From Monoraphidium neglectum (taxonomy: Eukaryota > Chlorophyta > Chlorophyceae > Sphaeropleales > Selenastraceae), in assembly GCF_000611645.1 (NCBI RefSeq), contig NW_014011457.1, positions 1-10,181 of the forward strand: 10,181 nucleotides of DNA, written 5' to 3'. The notes beneath the pieces are model-generated. The model was not told the DNA's origin and did not search any database. It was given only the letters and a program-made list of their open reading frames with translations. The position numbers and the translations under genes were made by a program. Below, piece by piece: positions 1-8,084 of this stretch; position 1 is the stretch's first letter, and every line of letters starts with the position of its first letter.

Positions 1-26
1 GTGTGCGTGCGTGCGTGCGTGCGTGC

Positions 27-75
<49 letters not shown>

Positions 76-120
76 CGTGCGTGTGTGTGTGTGTGTGTGT
101 GCGTGTGCACGCGCACGCAC
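1..120. repeat. (GT)n / (GTGC)n microsatellite
   Basis: The first 120 bases alternate purine and pyrimidine without a break. GTGC units come first, then a long (GT)n run, a short GTGC interruption, a second (GT)n run, and a self-complementary GTGCACGCGCAC-like end. Alternation stops at the TTT at 121-123. This composition can adopt left-handed Z-DNA (known property; not shown here). The reading frames through it (VCVCVC and RACVRAC repeats) are repeat artefacts, not genes. The tract may continue upstream of the window. Confidence 0.95.
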
Positions 121-425
121 TTTCACGCATACGAATGCCTAGCTTTAGAAGCGCTGTGCAGGATGCTTGCATATCAACCTGCCCGCCTAGTGTGGCACAG
201 GGTGAACATGTGATCAACTGAAGCTGGGGGAGCGCAGGTAAGGCTGCAGGCCCAAATCCACCACGGTACGGGACGCAGCGATTCCACCAGTCAATATGGC
301 CCAGAGGCGCCCAGCCACACCTACTGATCAAACAAAACTCACGTACGGTATTCACTGTTCTTAACACCACACGCCGCAGTGTTTGACTGGCGATCCCGCA
401 CCCGCCGCATGCCGTGTGTACAGCA
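121..425. other. 5' flank of the deubiquitinase gene, no gene seen
   Basis: This stretch lies between the microsatellite and the proposed start codon. It is less GC-rich than the exons and carries no open frame with recognisable protein character. It should hold the promoter and 5' UTR of the gene that starts at 426. I see no convincing TATA box or other named element. Confidence 0.5.
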
Positions 426-2949
426 ATGTGGGAAGCAGCCATCGTGACAGAGGTGTGCCAATATAGCGTTTTTTCGTGTATTTTTCCAAACACTCATCAG
501 ATCACACGAAGAACTGGCACCCTGTCGTGGTCCAATCTGCAACCATCCCGTTCACCCTTTGTCCCTGCCACAGGCGTTGGTTCGAGAATACTTGAAACAC
601 TCGGGATGCACGGGCGCGCTGCAGGCGTTCCTGACCGAGCGGGTGCGGCGCCGGGAGCAAAGTTGCGTCAGCTGCGGCATAGGCCAGCAACTCAACTGCC
701 CCCAACATGTCGCCACACCTTCTAAGCCACTCTCGGCCTGAACCGTGCGCAGCCGCAAAGGGAAGGGAAGCCTATTACCAAGCGTGCTACTCTGCTGGAG
801 GCCCTGCGGCTCGACCTGCCAGCTGCTTCTGGCGTCTCCACTTTGGAGCAATGGGTCGCGCAGCGGCTCAGCTGCGGCCACACGGGCTGCTGCTTCGGCC
901 CAGTTGCAGGCACGGCAGCTGGAGCCGTGCATCACAGTTTTGGCGACAAGGCGGCGGCAGCGGAGGCGTCGCGCGAAACGAGTGCAGCTGCACCAGGCCG
1001 GCGGGCGAGCTTCGGCGAGCGGCTCAGCAGCAGCGGCGGGGAGACGCTCACAGCGGCGCCGGCATCAGCGGTCGCAGCGTCCGGGGTCCCTGCCGCCAGC
1101 AGCGGTCTCGGGCCCGTCAGTGCGGTAGCAACGCTGGCGTCGAGCCTGCAGGTACGCAGGGCTCGCGGGTTGCGGCGTGGGCATGGGCCACCGGCGGTGG
1201 TGAGTTTGGGGGAGAGGAGAGCGTTGAATGTAGAACATAGCCACGCTGCTGCAGGACCCTCTCATGTTCTGAACCGCTAGCCTCTGTGCATCGTAAACTG
1301 TACACTCATAGGACAATTTGGTTCTGGAGGACCTAGATGAGGATCCCTGCAGCAGTTTCGACGCTCAGGGAGGCAGCAGCCACCACGTCTCAGGCGCCGG
1401 CAGCAGCAGCGAAGGCGCACGCGGCGGCCCCAGTGAGCACGCCGCGGCAGCTCGGGGCAGGAGGCCCGGGGCTGCCCAGCCGGGCCCCCTGACGCCCGGG
1501 CCCGCGGCTGTCTCGGCGGCACGCGCCGAGTGGGTCACGCCGGAGCTGCAGCGGCGCTTGTGGGACCTGATGTGGGGGGCCGGCAACGGTCCCCCAAGCA
1601 GTGGGTGGCAGCAGGGGCTGTTTTTTGTTGACCCGCCGCGGCCAGGGCTGGAGTGGGGCCTGGTACAGGAGACAGGCGGCCCCTGCGGCTTGCTGGCGGC
1701 CGCGCAGGGGGAGCTGCTGGCGGCGCTCGCGGCGCAGGGCGGGGCCGGGGCGCTGCGGCGGCCAGGGGCGGGGGAGCTGCGTGATGCGCTGGCCGAGGCG
1801 CTGTGCGACATGATCTGGCGGGCGGCGGGCGGCGGGCGCGGCGGCGGCAGGGGGCGGGCAGCGGCATGCGCCGCGGTCGTGCTGTGTGTGGACGAGGCCG
1901 GCCGCGCGATGCAGGGCCGCGCCTGCAGCGCCGCGCGGCTGTCGCGGTCCCTTGGGGTGGTGCGCGCACGCAGCAGGTGCGGCCTTGGGCACTTGCTGCG
2001 CTCGTCGGCGCTGCCGCAGTGGAGCGAGCCCGGCGGCTGGGGCCTGGTGCTGCTGCTGGCGTCGCTGGTGATGTCACGGGGAGTTGAGGCGGCCGCGGCC
2101 GACACCGACGAGGCAGGGGCCGTGCCGCTTGTGGGCGCGCACGGCCACTGCAACCTCGAGCTCGTTACTCTCGCGCTGACGGGGCGCGCGGTGTCGAACG
2201 CGTTTGACGGGGAGCGGCGCGTGGGCGGGTGTGAGGCCGACGGAGGGGACGGGGGAGAGGACGGGGCAGTGTTGCGCGGAGTGGCAGAGCAGTCCCGCGT
2301 GGGGCTGCTGTCGCTACACGAGTGGTGAGGGTTCCTGGAAGTCGCATTGGCCGAATTATCTGGGCACCGCACTGGGGAAGCTGCTCGTGCGTCTGCCATG
2401 CTGCTCCTTGGCACACCCCATGCTGCCTCGCAAAGTCGTGCAATGTTGCCGCTGACACGACACAACCAACGATCCACGCCTGTGCCATGTTTGTGTTCAA
2501 GGTACCGCTACCTGGAGGTGGGGCAGTGCTTAAAGAGCCCTGAACTGCCGATCTGGGTGGTCTCAAGCGAGAGCCACTTCACGGTCCTGTTCACACCCCC
2601 AGATGAAACAGTCCTCGACAGCGACTTCGGCGTGGATGCGGCGGCAGGCACGGGGGCGCGAGGCGGGAGTGCCGGCGCGCCGGCGCCGTGGACGTGGGCG
2701 GGACAGCGGCCAGGCTGTTTGGAGCCGCCGCTGACGTTGGCGCTGTACGACGGCCTGGCCCGGCAGCAGGGCCCCATATACCTGGACGTGTCTCCTGCGC
2801 AAGGCGACGGCTGGACGTCGCGGCTGGCGGCGGAGATGGGCGACCGCGGCACATGGCAGGGCCGGCCGGTGCCGCCGCTGGAGTGCGTGGTGGAGACGAG
2901 GTGGCCGGATGTGCGCGTCATGTGGCGGGGCAGCGAGCCGCTGCTGTAG
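426..2949 (+). CDS. MINDY4: MINDY-3/4 family lysine-specific deubiquitinase with N-terminal LisH-like motif
   Basis: This is a cysteine protease predicted to cleave ubiquitin chains, probably K48-linked as known for MINDY enzymes. Proposed exons are 426-452, 574-642, 753-1151, 1312-2324 and 2502-2949, giving about 651 aa. The start encodes MWEAAIVTE, spliced to ALVREYLKHSGCTGALQAF, a LisH-like helix that matches the N-terminus of animal MINDY-4. The KPITKRATLLEALRLD segment follows in the same order as in that protein. A low-complexity Ala/Gly/Ser linker leads into the catalytic domain. LVQETGGPCGLLAAAQ holds the catalytic Cys (codon 1684-1686) and the upstream Gln. GAHGHCNLELVTLALTGRAV and PIWVVSSESHFTVLF are family signatures; the latter holds the catalytic His (codon 2575-2577). 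The end, WPDVRVMWRGSEPLL, also matches the family. The 1312-2324/2502-2949 junction restores a phase-2 Trp codon. The exon 3 donor is uncertain: 1152 (CAG|GTACGC) or 1200 (GTG|GTGAGT), both phase 0; the second adds 16 residues. Family assignment is firm; exons 1-3 are less so. Confidence 0.88.
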
Positions 2950-3763
2950 TGGGCACGCACTCCCACACACGCGTGAGCCTTAGCAGGGTGCTCTGATGGT
3001 GGTCCATCACCACTGTGATCTTTGAGCTGCTGTATTTGCACAGCTTGCTGTCGTCATGTCTTTGCGGCATTACAACCCGCTCATCACGTTGACCAGCCTG
3101 CAAGCGCACTGTTTCTGGTCTAGGAGTTCAGCATGATTGAGTAACACGTGACAAATGAGGAAATGAAGGAGCATGTCCAGAGCCGCAAAACCAACCAATG
3201 TGGGCTTACGGCACAACCATCTTGCTTGGCGGCGCCGGCAGGTGTCGTCGTCACAGAGGCCGGTCAGGGCCAATGTCATTGCTCTGCATTTGGTAGTGGA
3301 AAAGGTCGGGGGCCATCGTGTCGGGATTGTGGAGCGAGGATGCTGCGAGCAGCAGTCGCGGCGGCAGCCGCCAAGTGCAGACAACAGGGTCATCCTCACG
3401 CTGCCAGAGCCGAACAATGCAGTTGCAAAGCAGGTGTGCAGCCGACGCTAAACAGGTTGTCCACAGCTGGGGCTTCCCGTACGCCGAAGCCGACTGAGTA
3501 CACACAGCACAACGCCTGAACCAATCTGCGCTGACCCAGCGCAGGCTGCCACCTGCCTGAGTGTTGGCGTATGCGCCCCGTATCCGGTTGTTTGCGGGCA
3601 TCGCCTTGTTGGTGTTAGTCTGCGTGAGGCGGCGGCAGCCCGCCATGTTCCAGAGGCACGATTAAAGCTGAGCTGTGGCGCGGCCCTGCTGCAGCTCTTG
3701 ACAATTCGTGTGCCGCTGCATCGAAGGCTTTGGAATCAAGCGACTAGAAGAAGCTGCTCAACG
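2950..3763. other. 3' UTR and intergenic stretch, no gene seen
   Basis: This is the presumed 3' UTR of the deubiquitinase gene followed by unassigned DNA. No clear TGTAA signal follows the stop at 2949 on the plus strand; TGTAT near 3030 could be a weak variant. A small hairpin with a 5-bp stem (GTGGT/ACCAC, 2999-3013) lies about 50 bases after the stop. Open frames on both strands (for example 3148-3519 plus, 3251-3646 minus, 3070-3417 minus) show no recognisable domain. The last holds one hydrophobic stretch, LVGFAALDMLLHFLICHVLL, of unknown meaning. Confidence 0.5.
3070..3074 (-). terminator. possible TGTAA polyadenylation motif, minus strand
   Basis: TTACA on the plus strand reads TGTAA on the minus strand, the usual polyadenylation motif of chlorophyte algae. 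It would serve a minus-strand transcript that includes the small ORF at 3764-3883, with a 3' UTR near 690 bases. A five-base motif occurs by chance often, so this is weak. Confidence 0.2.
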
Positions 3764-3883
3764 TCAGCACAGCGACCCCACCTTTCCAATCACAAGGAAC
3801 GAGATGGGCAGCGCGCCCACGAGCGCAATCCCTAGGCCGAGGGTGACGGCAAGCCGCGCATTGCTCGAGCTGAGTCGTGGCAT
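3764..3883 (-). CDS. possible 39-residue single-helix membrane protein
   Basis: On the minus strand, ATG at 3883-3881 opens a 39-codon frame ending in TGA at 3766-3764. The N-terminus is short and polar with two arginines (MPRLSSSNAR). A hydrophobic segment then runs from about residue 11 to 32 (core LAVTLGLGIALVGALPISFL) and ends in a lysine. The codons are GC-rich and the hydrophobic run is uninterrupted, which is unusual for chance reading here. A donor-like AAG|GTGGGG after VIGK could make this the first coding exon of a longer protein. I do not recognise the family. The length and one-helix layout recall small subunits of membrane complexes, and the ALP turn is loosely like the first helix of V-ATPase assembly factor VMA21, but neither can be claimed. 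Chance is a real alternative. Confidence 0.25.
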   Translation of the reverse strand: MPRLSSSNARLAVTLGLGIALVGALPISFLVIGKVGSLC

Positions 3884-4614
3884 GGCAACGCCGACAGCTG
3901 CTCTGCCGTGCACGTGGCGCGCCACAAACGTCGCACGCCTGCTGTGGCTTGGCTTGCGCTGCGGTTGGGCTTTTGGCCAGTGGCGGTGAGCAGACGCGGC
4001 GCAACACGACTAGTGTGTGCTGCGCGTGGCTTTGATGCTGCGTGCTGCTGCCAAGGTCGCTGAGCAAGGGCACTAGCACCGCTGAGTGGATCCTATGAAT
4101 ACAAGGCGAATTTGGCTATAGACGCGCACACCCGGCCTGCCGCTGCGTTCCTGCGCGGCCGAGTCACCAGGGATGACGCTTGAAGGATCTCGGAATGCAA
4201 AATCAGTAATGGGCATAAGGATGCCGCGATCAAGCGAAAATTGACAAATAGCCTGTTCGAATACGTGCTCCTGCGGCGACCGTTCTCCATGATACCCGCT
4301 TTGGTACCAAATCCACCAGTTTGGCTGCCCTCGTTGGCAATAATAGCAATCAAGTATCTTATCCTGATCTTACTGAGGTTGCCAATCAGCGCAAGTCCTC
4401 CTCAAGTGGCCCGCTGACCCTGCCTTTTCGTGTGGTGGTCTCTTTACCCCCGCAGCGGGGGATCCTATCGGCCGGTCTTAATCCTGCAGAATCACGGCTA
4501 AACCTCTTCTTCAATATTCTAGAGCGACGCCCTCACCACCTTTGCGAACAACTTCCAGCTGTGGCGCCACAACGCCCACCCTTCACGTCTACTGTTTGTC
4601 AGAGCTCGGCGGCA
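3884..4614. other. Intergenic stretch, no gene seen
   Basis: No recognisable coding region. The minus-strand frames at 3744-4079 and 4093-4353 lack domain character. The right part should include the promoter and 5' UTR of the gene starting at 4615. The reading frame of that gene stays open back to 4321 without an ATG, so an upstream exon joining within 4321-4614 is possible. Confidence 0.4.
4447..4461. repeat. 15-bp perfect inverted repeat (7-bp arms around one A)
   Basis: The sequence CCCCCGC-A-GCGGGGG is a perfect inverted repeat with a single central base. It lies about 155 bases before the proposed start at 4615. Such a compact symmetric site could bind a dimeric regulator, or be a chance product of GC-rich sequence. 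Only the symmetry is observed. Confidence 0.6.
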
Positions 4615-5268
4615 ATGGACTGCACAGACACCGCCTTGGATTGTATGCGCTGCACAGTATTTACGGAGAGCCCAAGCAGCAGTGGCAGCTGCACTGAAGC
4701 CAGCAGCAGCGGCATTAGGCGGAGCACCAGCAGCAGTGCAAGCGCGGCTGCTGACAGTGCAACCAGCCTGCGCCACCTGTCCAGTGGCGCATCTAGAACG
4801 CAGCACTTGTTTTTAGGTGAGCGGCCACGGAGGGTGGTGGTGACTGGCACATAGCATGTGGTGGCCGCAGCTACTCAACTTGCTGCTGGCAGTTCGCGGT
4901 TGACGCTGCTTGCCTGCGCTGTGTGGCACAACCGCGCCCTCCCTCCTCACTCCTCCCACTCTGCTTCCTCCCTTGCACACGCAGGCAGCCGAGGCAGCCA
5001 GTCAAGTGCAAGCACCCCGCAGCTGCTGCATGGGTCCCTGGAGGCAGGAGCAGCGGATGCCAGCAGCGACAAGGGGCTGGACGGCCCCGGCTCTGCAGCC
5101 AGGCGGCATGGCTGGACCATCAACCCCTTCCGCCGCCTGCTGGACGCAGACATGCACGCGCAGCGGCACCAGGCCCGAGCGGCAGCGACGGCGACGCCGG
5201 CGATAAGTGAAGGCGCTGATTTGCGGGCCCCCACGCCGGCGGCTCTTGCTGTCATGATCGGGGCTTGA
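4615..5268 (+). CDS. Ser/Ala-rich protein of unknown function, two exons
   Basis: I do not recognise this protein. The proposed model starts at ATG 4615 (purine at -3, G at +4). It joins exon 4615-4816 to 4985-5268 through a 168-bp intron with donor TTAG|GTGAGC and a pyrimidine-rich acceptor ending CACACGCAG. The join completes a Gly codon and keeps the frame, giving about 161 residues. Exon 1 encodes a Ser-rich low-complexity segment (SSSGSC... and RRSTSSSASAAA). Exon 2 carries a more ordered, basic segment around GWTINPFRRLLDADMHAQRH, then an Ala/Thr-rich end APTPAALAVMIGA. No signal peptide, long hydrophobic helix or catalytic motif is visible. The splice pair and a TGTAA motif 269 bases after the stop support a real gene. 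The start is the weakest point, because the frame is open upstream to 4321. Confidence 0.45.
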
Positions 5269-5536
5269 GGCATGCTCAGGCCTTCACACGCACTGTGTTT
5301 CCACCCAAGACACCATCAGCCAACGTATGCAACACAGCGTAGCCCACATGTTGTGAGCTGGTCAATCAAATGGCAGCGCCACATCCATCAATTACTGTAT
5401 CTTTGCCATGATGGCGTTACTGCATTGAGCTTGTCCTTCCTGATGCCGTTTCCACTGGAGCAACTTGTCGTTTTCGGCACATGGCATAGAAATAGACTTG
5501 TCGTCACAACAGCTTCTAGTAACAAAACCTCGCTAC

Positions 5537-5541
5537 TGTAA
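5537..5541 (+). terminator. TGTAA polyadenylation motif
   Basis: TGTAA lies 269 bases after the stop at 5268, a typical 3' UTR length for chlorophyte genes, and supports transcription of the 4615-5268 gene on the plus strand. The motif is well established for green algae; its use here is inferred. Confidence 0.5.
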
Positions 5542-5946
5542 TCTGAATGGAGAGTGAATCACAATGTGTCTGTTCTTGTATCCTGGTTGACAAGCTTGAC
5601 CTGTGTGCGCAGAGAGTTTTGCAGGCAGACCGCCATGCCCATGAGTTGTCAGTTGATACACAATGGCATGAACCAAGCCCTGCACCGCCCAGGCTACCCA
5701 TAACCAATATTTGTTCCAATCACGTGCCACAAGCTACCAATCAGGTCGAGGTACGGAGTGGTGTGCAGCGTAGGTGAAGCCACCCGAGGGTCCAGGAGAG
5801 CGGAGAGGTCGTGCCCTGGTGAGTCGCCAGTGATGATATCCAGTGGGCATGGTGGCGTGCAGGGCCGGCCCTCATATTGTATGTTGCGTGGGTGCAGTGG
5901 GCTGAACGTCATCCTGCCGTCGACCATGTGCGCCCTGCGTTTGCAA
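5542..5946. other. Intergenic stretch, no gene assigned
   Basis: Both strands are open over much of 5694-5999: a 101-residue minus frame and an overlapping plus frame from 5758. Neither shows a recognisable domain. The minus frame contains segments such as VDGRMTFSPLHPRNIQYEG that look less repetitive than most chance frames here, but no start, splice sites or family could be fixed. Confidence 0.3.
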
Positions 5947-6231
5947 TCAAGTGGCCATGTCATCCGACTCGCAGACGCCGTTGACCTGGGTTTGAACACA
6001 CAAATTTGTTTCGCATCCCTGCTGTCCTATCATGACTCACAGATAACCTGATTTGTTGTCCAGTGTCTTCTATGCTGACCGTACAAACACACCGTGGTCT
6101 GCAAGGGCCTTGATCAAGCCTGATGATGAGGGTTGGGTGAGGGACACCAGGGCGCGGTCAACCTCTGGGAGTGAGCACCTATGGCACCACTCCTGGGAGC
6201 GCACGTCGACGTCGAAACTTCTTAACGCTGC
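5947..6231 (-). CDS. possible minus-strand coding segment, 3' end of an unrecognised gene
   Basis: On the minus strand, 6231-6070 is open for 53 codons with protein-like composition, including FDVDVRSQEWCHRCSLPEVD and SGLIKALADHGVF. It ends in TAG at 6072-6070. A donor-like TTT|GTACGG at 6084 and an acceptor CCCAG ending at 5986 could splice it to 5985-5947. That would give ADHGVF-VNGVCESDDMAT followed by TGA. The upstream end is unresolved: no ATG lies in the frame, which opens after a TGA at 6234-6232, so a 5' exon would be needed in the short gap before the oppositely oriented gene at 6378. It may be a real divergent gene, a decayed copy, or chance. The family is not recognised. Confidence 0.2.
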
Positions 6232-6377
6232 TCAATTGTCATTTCTTTGGTCAAGATCCGCCTCCGCCGTTTGTAGTGCTGCATTGCGCGGTGATCTGGT
6301 CGTCTTCCCCGCGGGCTTGTGCAAGTAGCCAAGAATATCCATTGTACAGCACTCTCATCTGCCTCTGTTGCGTCGCC
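6232..6377. promoter_or_regulatory. Presumed promoter and 5' UTR of the acetyltransferase gene
   Basis: This is the short region directly before ATG 6378. The coding frame stays open well upstream, but no ATG in that frame has better context, so 6378 is taken as the start. No clear TATA box is seen. If the minus-strand segment at 5947-6231 is a gene, this would be a compact divergent promoter. Confidence 0.3.
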
Positions 6378-7686
6378 ATGTCCGAGCAACCAGCCCCGAG
6401 CTCGCCCGCCAAAGCGACCGGCTTTGGCGCCGCCGCAAGCACTGCGGATGCGCGCAGCGAAAAGGAGAAAATGCTTGCTGGCGATCTCTACTACGCCTTC
6501 ACGCCGCAGCTGGTGGCTGAGCGCACCGCGGCGCGCCACCTGGTTCACGCGTTCAACACCGAGCTCGACGAGGCAAAGCGCCTGGAGGTGCTGCGGCAGC
6601 TTCTGGGCGGCTTCGACGAGGAGCAGCCGCCATACATCGAGCCGCCGCTCCGAGTTGATTATGTAAGCCTTGAGGGTGCTCAGTGAAGTGATAATGCTGC
6701 CGGCGCTGACGCTCGCGTGCTTGCGGCGAGCGCCTCGCAACGCTCGTGGACCTCGCAGCCTTTGGCCGCGGCATGCCTCACCTGCCGCTCACGAGTTGTG
6801 GGGAGCTGACCACCACCCTGCCCCCCCCCCCCGGGGCCGTCCTGCCCACATTTGAAGGGCTACAACATCAAAGTGGGCAAGGACTTTTATGCCAACTTTG
6901 GCACAGGCGAGCAATGGTTTTGGGGCGGGAGGGGTGCTACTGCAGGCGTTTGCTGGACGAAAATGAGGCGTTGACTGAAGGAGAATGAGGCGCGAGGCAC
7001 CTTGCAATGACTGCACAAGTCCCGAAATTCCAGCAGCGAGGCGCAGCCGGGGCGCGAAACCGCGGCCTGGCAAGCTGCACTAAATCAGCAGCCCTCTCAT
7101 CCGTGGTGACTCGTCCTTTACTTCCTCGGTCCCGCAGTGATCCTCGACGGCGCGCCCGTCACCATCGGTGACCGCGTCCTGTTTGGCCCTAACGTGCAGG
7201 TTAGTACCACCTGGGTCACCCACATTCCGCGCTGTGCCCGCCGTGGCTTTGCCACGCCTGTTGCCCGCCACGCCCCACGTGCGCCCCAGGGTCTCATGGG
7301 TGCACACTGCCACCACACAGTGTGCGCCAACGGTCAAGCCTCCAGCGGCAGCCGCCCAAGCGCTGGCGCTTGCTCACCACTCTTCACTGCCCTCGCTGCC
7401 CCGCGTCTCCCCGCAGGTCTACCCTGCCGGCCACCCGCTGGAGGGCGCTGTGCGCCAGGGCACCAAGGGGCCTGAGTTTGCTAAGCCCATCACGGTTGGC
7501 AGCGACACCTGGGTGGGCGGCGGCGCCATCATCCTGCCAGGCGTCAGCATCGGCAACAACTGCGTGGTCGGGGCGGGCTCGGTGGTCACCAAGGACGTGG
7601 CGCCCTACACAGTGGTGGCAGGCAACCCGGCCAGGGTGGTGCGGCGGCTGGACGCGGGCGGCGGCGAAGGCAGCGGCAAGGCTTGA
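6378..7686 (+). CDS. LacA/Maa-type sugar O-acetyltransferase (left-handed beta-helix)
   Basis: This enzyme is predicted to move acetyl from acetyl-CoA to a sugar hydroxyl (maltose, glucose or galactoside O-acetyltransferase family). Exons 6378-6662, 6858-6906, 7138-7199 and 7417-7686 join in frame to 221 residues, slightly longer than bacterial Maa (about 183 aa). After a Ser/Ala/Pro-rich N-terminal 26 residues comes the Mac domain (SEKEKMLAGDLYYAF; AARHLVHAFNTELDE; LRQLLGGF; YIEPPLRVDY). Next is GYNIKVGKDFYANFGTVILD and then hexapeptide repeats (APVTIGDRVLFGPNVQ, PITVGSDTWVGGGAIILPGV, SIGNNCVVGAGSVVTKDV, TVVAGNPARVVRRL). The His of AGHPLEG matches the catalytic His115 of LacA, and Asn in YANF matches Asn85. 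Asp17 of LacA aligns with Ala. The second intron appears to use a GC donor. The N-terminus is not a clear organelle signal, so a cytosolic place is likely. Substrate unknown; family firm. Confidence 0.92.
6821..6832 (+). repeat. C12 homopolymer in intron 1
   Basis: A run of 12 C followed directly by GGGG lies 25 bases before the acceptor at 6856-6857 of the first acetyltransferase intron. It acts as, or lies within, the pyrimidine tract of this acceptor. Its length is prone to sequencing error and slippage. Confidence 0.85.
6907..7137 (+). other. Probable GC-AG intron in the acetyltransferase gene
   Basis: The donor reads ACAG|GCGAGC and the acceptor CCCGCAG|TG. Splicing here completes a Val codon (G+TG) and gives YANFGTVILDGAPVTIG, the same length as the YANFN..(x)LD segment of LacA and Maa. 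The nearest GT donor in the right phase (6934) would insert nine foreign residues into this conserved turn. GC donors with strong flanking consensus are a known minor class in plants and algae. Confidence 0.7.
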
Positions 7687-7869
7687 GGCGCCTTGCGGCT
7701 GCTGCGTGGGTTCGGTTGGGCCAACCGGCTGCCTGAAGCTGCCACGCCTTTTCTTGCATTATTCTGGTGCCTGTTCTGGTAATTGCAACTTTTGTAGACC
7801 ACACTGCAGTGCGGTCATCGCAAGGCAGCACTCTGACGCCCCATTGCCATACCGCACATTGCAGCATAG

Positions 7870-7874
7870 TGTAA
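7870..7874 (+). terminator. TGTAA polyadenylation motif
   Basis: TGTAA sits 184 bases after the acetyltransferase stop codon, in the expected place for a chlorophyte polyadenylation signal. Confidence 0.55.
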
Positions 7875-8084
7875 CCTGCAACGCGCGGCCAGCAGCAACG
7901 CATTCAGCTGCCGGCCTGCAGCCTCAACCAGGGCGCGTTGACTGCCTTGGACCCATGGCGAGCACACAAAGTACTCGGATCCTCTCCAGCTGCTGGTGTG
8001 ACTGACACGTACGGCATGCTCGAACAATTCGTAACTTTGGCCTTTGTATATTGGGAGCCTCTGTCAGGGCCCTGCCGCTCTCGT

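Noticed and set aside
643..666. Longer exon 2 of the deubiquitinase ending at GTCAGC (donor at 667)
   Set aside because: The donor at 643 (GTGCGG, also used at 9115) gives the family-like spacing ER-P after the LisH motif; the longer version adds eight residues and uses a weaker donor.
1365..2477. 370-codon open frame on the minus strand
   Set aside because: It is antisense to the long, very GC-rich MINDY catalytic exon; its composition (Ser/Pro/Ala/Arg repeats) is what GC-rich codons give on the opposite strand, while the plus strand carries the catalytic Cys signature.
4255..4264. GTTCGAATAC, similar to a tRNA B box
   Set aside because: No matching A box or cloverleaf arms could be found on either side.
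4093..4353. 86-codon minus-strand frame with a hydrophobic patch
   Set aside because: Composition and codon use differ from real exons here, and no splice or family support was seen.
6222..6740. 172-codon minus-strand frame
   Set aside because: It is antisense to acetyltransferase exon 1, which has clear Mac-domain signatures on the plus strand.
6901..6933. Acetyltransferase exon 2 running to a GT donor at 6934
   Set aside because: It would insert nine residues into the tightly spaced YANF..ILD segment of a beta-helix family; the GC donor at 6907 preserves the spacing.
8021..8031. CGAACAATTCG, first read as a heat-shock element
   Set aside because: GAA and TTC are three bases apart instead of two, so it does not fit the HSE repeat.
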